64,000 nt of DNA from Prochlorococcus sp. AG-347-K20. GTDB lineage: Bacteria; Cyanobacteriota; Cyanobacteriia; PCC-6307; Cyanobiaceae. This document shows positions 59,460-64,000 of this stretch, one piece after another. The notes under the pieces are model-generated. The model searched no databases, was not told the DNA's origin, and worked only from the letters and a program-made list of their open reading frames with translations. The stretch covers positions 1 through 64,000 of the forward strand of contig QCCH01000003.1 of NCBI GenBank assembly GCA_003281315.1, written 5' to 3'. Made by a program: the position numbers and the translations under genes. Position 1 is the first letter of the stretch, and each line of letters opens with the position of its first letter.

Positions 59460-60359
59460 TTAAAGAGAATCAACCCAATCCAAAATATGCTGATTAACTA
59501 ATTCAGGTATCTCATCATGAGGACAATGTCCTGCATCAAGAATAATTTCTTTTGTATTATTTGGTGTAAATTTTTTATATAGATTTCTTTTTTTTGGAGT
59601 GTTCATCCATGGATCTTTCCCGCCCCAAAGAAGTAATAATGGTGCATTTAGTTTTGCGAATAGCTTATCCAATGGCAATCCCTGAGGACCTGATGGGTTA
59701 AAAACACTTCTAAAAACATTAAAAGCTCCAAAATCTAGAGAAGGCTTCCTTATTGACTCAACTAAAAAATCATCAACATTTTTTTTATCAACATAAACTT
59801 GATTCAAAGTTTTTTTAATATTTTTTGGATTTCTCATATTCTCAAAAATCAAACGTTGAAGAACAATATTTTTCAAAAATATACCGGCAACTGTTTCAAT
59901 TGAAGTTTGCAACATATTCTTTTTGAAAGTTTTTTCTTCACTAAAATATCCAGCAGCATTAAGTAAGATCACTCCTGCGTTTAGCTCATTTAATTCTGCA
60001 CCAGCTGCTAATGCGGCATAACCACCTAATGAATTTCCAACAACAATTGTTGGTTTTTTTATTTTCTCTTTTACATAAGCGACAACCTGATCTTTCCATA
60101 AAGATCCTGAATATTCGACGTCTTGAGGCTTAGGACTTTTTCCAAAACCAAGTAAATCCATAGCATGAACTTCGTATTTTGTACTCAAAACAGGGATATT
60201 AAATCTCCAATGATCCGTAGAAGCACCAAAACCATGAATTAATAAAATTGCACACTCTTTTGATGCTTGCTCGGGTTTAGCGGAAACTGTATGAATTGGG
60301 TAATTTAAAAAATTCCAGTTATAATTTACATCACTATCTAATAGAGCTAACTTTTCCAT
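59460..60359 (-). CDS. Alpha/beta-fold hydrolase
   Basis: The 299-residue protein has LIHGFGASTDHWRF (oxyanion hole), the nucleophile elbow GNSLGG with Ser110, an acid probably in LWGGKDPWM, and the terminal GHCPHDEIPE that supplies the catalytic His. A cap region follows the nucleophile. The substrate cannot be told; related cyanobacterial proteins act on pheophytin- or lipid-like esters, but that is a guess. Confidence 0.85.
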   Translation of the reverse strand: MEKLALLDSDVNYNWNFLNYPIHTVSAKPEQASKECAILLIHGFGASTDHWRFNIPVLSTKYEVHAMDLLGFGKSPKPQDVEYSGSLWKDQVVAYVKEKIKKPTIVVGNSLGGYAALAAGAELNELNAGVILLNAAGYFSEEKTFKKNMLQTSIETVAGIFLKNIVLQRLIFENMRNPKNIKKTLNQVYVDKKNVDDFLVESIRKPSLDFGAFNVFRSVFNPSGPQGLPLDKLFAKLNAPLLLLWGGKDPWMNTPKKRNLYKKFTPNNTKEIILDAGHCPHDEIPELVNQHILDWVDSL

Positions 60360-60401
60360 TCATTAAAATTCTATCTTGATTAATTCTAATAAACTTATTT
60401 C

Positions 60402-61769
60402 CTAAAGAAGACCCACAGGATCAGCTGCAACATCATCTGAAATTTTATTGCCATCATTTGGGGGCTTATCTTTTAGAACAATTCTTAAGAGTACAGGTGC
60501 AAGAAATGTAGTTCCTATAACCATTAATAAAATAGCTGCTTCAAGAGAAGGAGTTAATAACTTAGCGCTTGTTCCTAGACCAAGAAAAATTAAACCAACC
60601 TCTCCTCTAGGCATCATACCCAAGCCTACAACTAATCTATTTGTAGGTTTATCACTTGAAAATACCCATCCTGCTGCAATTTTTCCAATAATCGCAACAA
60701 CTAATAAAAATCCTGCAACTACAAGAGCTGATCTGCTTGTTGGATCAAGTGGATTGATAACAGATAGATCCATTCCAGCTCCAACCAATACAAAGAAAAT
60801 AGTCGCGAATAAGGAAACTAAAGGTAAAACAGATTGTTGTATTGCATGATTATTTTTAGAACTACTAAGAATCAATCCAGCTGCAAAAGCCCCTAAAGCT
60901 GCTTCCAATCCAATGGCTGTTGCCACGAAACAACACAATACAAGTATCACAAAAGAAGCTACCACCACGGCTCCAGGAGCCTTTAATCTATCTAATAACC
61001 AATCAAAACCTGGAGCAGCTGTTCTACTTAATGCAATAGCAGCAATAACAAAGACTACAGCTGCTGCAACTAATTTAACAATAGGAGCAATTTCTAAAGT
61101 ACCTCCGGCAGCAAGGGCGACTACAACTGCCAGAATAACAATTCCCAAAATATCGTCTAACACTGCTGCACCAATAACAATCTGTCCTTCTCTAGTTTTC
61201 AAATATCCCAATTCACCGAAAACACTTGCAGTAATTCCTATACTTGTGGCTGTCATAGATGCTCCAGCAAAAACTGCTGGAATTAGATCTACTTGGAAAA
61301 TAAACATTAATCCAAGAGTTCCAAACGCAAACGGTAAAATTACGCCAGCCATAGCAACAGTAAAAGCCTGAGCACCGACAGCTACCAATTCCTCTAACTC
61401 ACTTTCTAAGCCTGTTAAAAATAAAAGTGCATATAAACCAAGTGTTGCTACTGCTTGGAGCGAGGGAAAACTTTCGAAATAAACATCAGGTACTGCTTCT
61501 GGGGGGATTGACGCTAATGAACTAATAATATTTACAAGTCCCTCATTTAGTTCAGTTCCAGCCGAGGGCGGTATCAATAAATGGAATCCTGATGCTCCTA
61601 TTACAACCCCTGCAAGAAGCTCACCTACAATCGTTGGCAAACTTAGTCTTACTAATACTTCTGCTAATGCTCTTGCTGCTAAAAAGATTAATAAAAATCT
61701 TATAACTCCTATCAACGTTTCAGCAACTTCTAAATCATGTGCACTTAATTCAGCAAGTAAAGAGTACAT
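60402..61769 (-). CDS. CPA2-type cation/proton antiporter
   Basis: The 455-residue membrane protein has about 12-13 hydrophobic helices and small residues throughout. The ion-binding motif is VLDDILGI near residue 206, and RGEVGLIFLGLG fits the conserved late helix of NapA/Kef-type exchangers. It probably trades Na+ for H+. No TrkA-N regulatory domain is present. It is divergent from glgP. Confidence 0.88.
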   Translation of the reverse strand: MYSLLAELSAHDLEVAETLIGVIRFLLIFLAARALAEVLVRLSLPTIVGELLAGVVIGASGFHLLIPPSAGTELNEGLVNIISSLASIPPEAVPDVYFESFPSLQAVATLGLYALLFLTGLESELEELVAVGAQAFTVAMAGVILPFAFGTLGLMFIFQVDLIPAVFAGASMTATSIGITASVFGELGYLKTREGQIVIGAAVLDDILGIVILAVVVALAAGGTLEIAPIVKLVAAAVVFVIAAIALSRTAAPGFDWLLDRLKAPGAVVVASFVILVLCCFVATAIGLEAALGAFAAGLILSSSKNNHAIQQSVLPLVSLFATIFFVLVGAGMDLSVINPLDPTSRSALVVAGFLLVVAIIGKIAAGWVFSSDKPTNRLVVGLGMMPRGEVGLIFLGLGTSAKLLTPSLEAAILLMVIGTTFLAPVLLRIVLKDKPPNDGNKISDDVAADPVGLL

Positions 61770-61781
61770 TTAAGTGTAAAA

Positions 61782-61812
61782 AATAAACTACCTAATTGGA
61801 AGATAGTTTATT
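61782..61812. repeat. 9 bp perfect inverted repeat between the antiporter gene and glgP
   Basis: AATAAACTA (61782-61790) and TAGTTTATT (61804-61812) are exact reverse complements around 13 bases. The repeat lies close to the antiporter start (12 bases from the ATG) in the 150-base divergent gap. It has no T-run on either side, so an operator or a leader hairpin fits better than a terminator. Confidence 0.5.
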
Positions 61813-61919
61813 GAGGGCCCACTTTAAGAAATATGTAAGAAAAAAGCAAAAATACTCAACAAGTGTGGATCTGAAGTTACAACAAAGAAATTTTCTTAAA
61901 AATGGCTATTGTCTGATAT

Positions 61920-64000
61920 ATGCCTAATCCAATGAATTCCAACGAACCCTTTGATCTGCGCTTGCCTACACCAGGCTGCTATTTAGATCCTGAGAAAGCT
62001 GGGATGGATTCAGATGCTGTTTTTCAAGGAATGACAGCACATCTTTTCTACACTCTTGGAAAGTTGGCAACCTCTGCAAGTCCTCACGACTTATATATGG
62101 CTTTGAGTTACGCAGTTAAAGATAGGCTAATGACAAGATACTTGGCCAGCCAAGAGGTCATAAGAAAAAAACCACAAAAAACTGTAGCTTACTTATCGGC
62201 AGAATTTTTAATAGGTCCTCAATTAAGTAATAACCTCCTCAATCTTGGCATAACTAAAGAAGCAGAAGATGCATTAAAAAGATTTGGTATTGAATCTTTA
62301 TCAACAATACTCGAAGTAGAGGAAGAGCCTGGATTAGGTAATGGTGGTCTTGGTAGACTTGCTGCATGTTATATGGAATCCTTAGCATCTCTACAAGTAC
62401 CAGCAGTTGGTTATGGTATTCGCTATGAATTTGGCATATTCAATCAATTAATCAGAGATGGTTGGCAAGTTGAAGTTACTGACAAATGGTTAAAAGGTGG
62501 ATGGCCTTGGGAACTTCCACAACCTGATGAATCATGTTTTGTTGGCTTTGGAGGAAGGACTGAAAGTTATAGAGACGATAAAGGAAATTACAGATCAAGA
62601 TGGATACCTTCTGAACATGCAATAGGTGTCCCTCATGATGTTCCAGTCTTAGGATACAGGGTTAATACATGTGACAGATTAAGATTATGGAGAGCTGATG
62701 CAACAGAAAGTTTTGACTTTTATGCTTTCAATATTGGTGATTACTATGGAGCAGTAGAAGAAAAAGTTGCCTCTGAAACTCTTTCAAAAGTTCTATATCC
62801 AAATGATGGTACCGACGAAGGTAGAAGATTAAGACTCAAACAACAACACTTTTTTGTTAGTTGTTCTCTTCAGGATATGCTGAGAAGCCTTGAAAAAAGA
62901 TCAATAGCAATCACAGAATTCCCTAAGCATTGGACTGTCCAATTGAATGATACCCATCCTGCTATTGCAGTTGCTGAATTAATGAGACTTCTTATTGACC
63001 AATATCAAATAGGTTGGGATAAAGCTTGGAACATAACAACCTCTTCAGTTGCTTATACAAACCATACACTTCTACCAGAAGCTTTAGAAAAATGGGATTT
63101 AGGTTTATTTAATGATCTTCTTCCACGTCATCTAGAAATTATTTATGAAATTAATTGGAGATTTCTACAACAATTAAGACTACGTTATCCTGGAGATGAC
63201 AAGATCCTTCAAAAACTCTCAATAATTGATGAAGAAGGCTCGAAATCAGTTCGGATGGCTCATTTAGCTACAATTGGAGCACATCACATAAATGGTGTTG
63301 CAGCTCTCCACTCAGATCTAATAAAAAGACAACTTCTGCCTGAGTTCGCAGCTCTGTGGCCTGAAAAATTTACAAATGTAACTAATGGAGTTACTCCAAG
63401 AAGATGGGTTGCCCTATCAAATCCTTCACTATCCAACCTTTTAGAAGAGGAAGTAGGTCCAAACTGGATAACAAATATGGAACTTCTTAAGAAGTTAGAA
63501 GAAAAAAAAGATGACAACAACTTTTTGCAAAAATTTGAGGAAACTAAACTAAATGGCAAAAGAAAATTAGCTAGCTTTATCCATTCAAAAACTGGAATAC
63601 TTGTGGATCCATCAAGTTTATTTGATGTTCAAGTAAAAAGAATTCATCAATATAAAAGGCAACATTTAAATGCCCTACAAATTATTGCCCAATATTTAAG
63701 AATTAAAAACGGTACAAACAAGTATAAAGTCCCAAGAACAATAATATTCGGAGGTAAAGCTGCACCAGGATACTTCATGGCAAAGCTGATGATTCGATTC
63801 ATTAATGGTATAGCTGATGTAGTTAATTCTGATCCAGATATGGATGGTTTATTAAGGGTAGTTTTTCTCCCAGACTATAACGTTAAACTTGGTGAAATAG
63901 TTTATCCTGCAACGGATCTTTCAGAACAAATTTCAACCGCTGGGAAAGAAGCATCTGGAACTGGAAATATGAAGTTTGCCATGAATGGAGCGTTAACGAT
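61920..64000 (+). CDS. glgP: Glycogen phosphorylase (5' part; end lies outside the window)
   Basis: The frame is open from ATG at 61920 to the window end. GlgP releases glucose-1-phosphate from glycogen. VAYLSAEFLIGPQLSNN, EEPGLGNGGLGRLAACYMESLA, NDTHPAIAVAELMR and KRIHQYKRQHLNAL are diagnostic. The last visible residues, EASGTGNMKFAMNGALT, belong to the phosphate and PLP-binding region, so the PLP lysine is close to or just before the cut. A second ATG at 61932 is an alternative start. Night-time glycogen use is its usual role. Confidence 0.97.
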   Translation, partial: MPNPMNSNEPFDLRLPTPGCYLDPEKAGMDSDAVFQGMTAHLFYTLGKLATSASPHDLYMALSYAVKDRLMTRYLASQEVIRKKPQKTVAYLSAEFLIGPQLSNNLLNLGITKEAEDALKRFGIESLSTILEVEEEPGLGNGGLGRLAACYMESLASLQVPAVGYGIRYEFGIFNQLIRDGWQVEVTDKWLKGGWPWELPQPDESCFVGFGGRTESYRDDKGNYRSRWIPSEHAIGVPHDVPVLGYRVNTCDRLRLWRADATESFDFYAFNIGDYYGAVEEKVASETLSKVLYPNDGTDEGRRLRLKQQHFFVSCSLQDMLRSLEKRSIAITEFPKHWTVQLNDTHPAIAVAELMRLLIDQYQIGWDKAWNITTSSVAYTNHTLLPEALEKWDLGLFNDLLPRHLEIIYEINWRFLQQLRLRYPGDDKILQKLSIIDEEGSKSVRMAHLATIGAHHINGVAALHSDLIKRQLLPEFAALWPEKFTNVTNGVTPRRWVALSNPSLSNLLEEEVGPNWITNMELLKKLEEKKDDNNFLQKFEETKLNGKRKLASFIHSKTGILVDPSSLFDVQVKRIHQYKRQHLNALQIIAQYLRIKNGTNKYKVPRTIIFGGKAAPGYFMAKLMIRFINGIADVVNSDPDMDGLLRVVFLPDYNVKLGEIVYPATDLSEQISTAGKEASGTGNMKFAMNGALT

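Noticed and set aside
60448..61371. Long plus-strand frames opposite the antiporter gene
   Set aside because: They are antisense shadows of a membrane protein gene with biased codon use; the Thr/Ala/Ile-rich products have no motif.

Overview
This 64 kb window is chromosomal DNA of a marine picocyanobacterium, almost certainly a high-light-adapted Prochlorococcus. The DNA is strongly AT-rich and densely coded. It carries psaD, ndhN, ldpA, hemF, a CCB-type cytochrome b6 assembly factor, a cyanobacterial-type gshA, a CrtD-like carotenoid desaturase and the ho1-pebA-pebB bilin genes. A palindromic cyanobacterial LexA box lies upstream of recA. No complete phage, insertion sequence or CRISPR array is visible.

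Layout. 1-1.4 kb: the 3' end of a HAD phosphatase gene, then a roughly 750 bp AT-rich segment between the 3' end of tRNA-Ser(GCU) and a 15 bp copy of that end. This segment holds one small secreted cysteine-rich protein gene and a regularly spaced set of TATCCC(C/T) motifs, and looks like a very small tRNA-integrated element or remnant. 1.4-3.2 kb: alr and an HNH endonuclease gene with a deletion in its HNH core. 3.2-19.3 kb: one long minus-strand array, rplC to prfA, with the S10/spc/alpha-type ribosomal proteins, secY, adk, rpoA, truA, rplM, rpsI and rpmE. 19.3-23.5 kb: ndhN, ldpA, tRNA-Gln, a HAD hydrolase, recA and a DUF2839 gene. 23.5-34.4 kb: a helicase-like gene, tyrA, crtD, a fructosamine-kinase-like gene, a CAAD protein, moeB, a tandem-duplicated CobA/CobO-type NTPase, larE, speD, recF, tRNA-Arg and a GNAT gene. 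34.4-46.2 kb: ppc, gshA, trpE, psaD, a histidine kinase, rodA, mrp, hemF and a CCB factor. 46.2-55.6 kb: an RNase D-like gene, an LpxB-related glycosyltransferase, tRNA-Cys, small unknowns, purM, a panC-cmk fusion, a low-molecular-weight phosphatase and pebB-pebA-ho1. 55.8-64 kb: icd, a sugar-acid kinase, an epimerase, a hydrolase, a cation/proton antiporter and the 5' part of glgP.

Most genes are housekeeping. The ribosomal array serves translation and protein export. moeB, the CobO-like protein, larE, speD, hemF, panC-cmk and ho1/pebAB serve cofactor and pigment synthesis. ppc, icd, trpE, tyrA and glgP link carbon storage, the TCA branch and aromatic amino acids.

The points most worth checking are: (1) the tRNA-Ser-flanked micro-element with 12 bp-phased repeats; (2) recF, which has no standard start codon in frame, but has two nearby ATGs that an A8T7 homopolymer throws out of frame, together with a pure (GAA)8 tract; (3) the HNH gene missing about 14 residues of its catalytic motif; (4) an orphan plus-strand terminator-like hairpin between rplC and ndhN; and (5) an 11 bp perfect hairpin over the rpsK stop codon.
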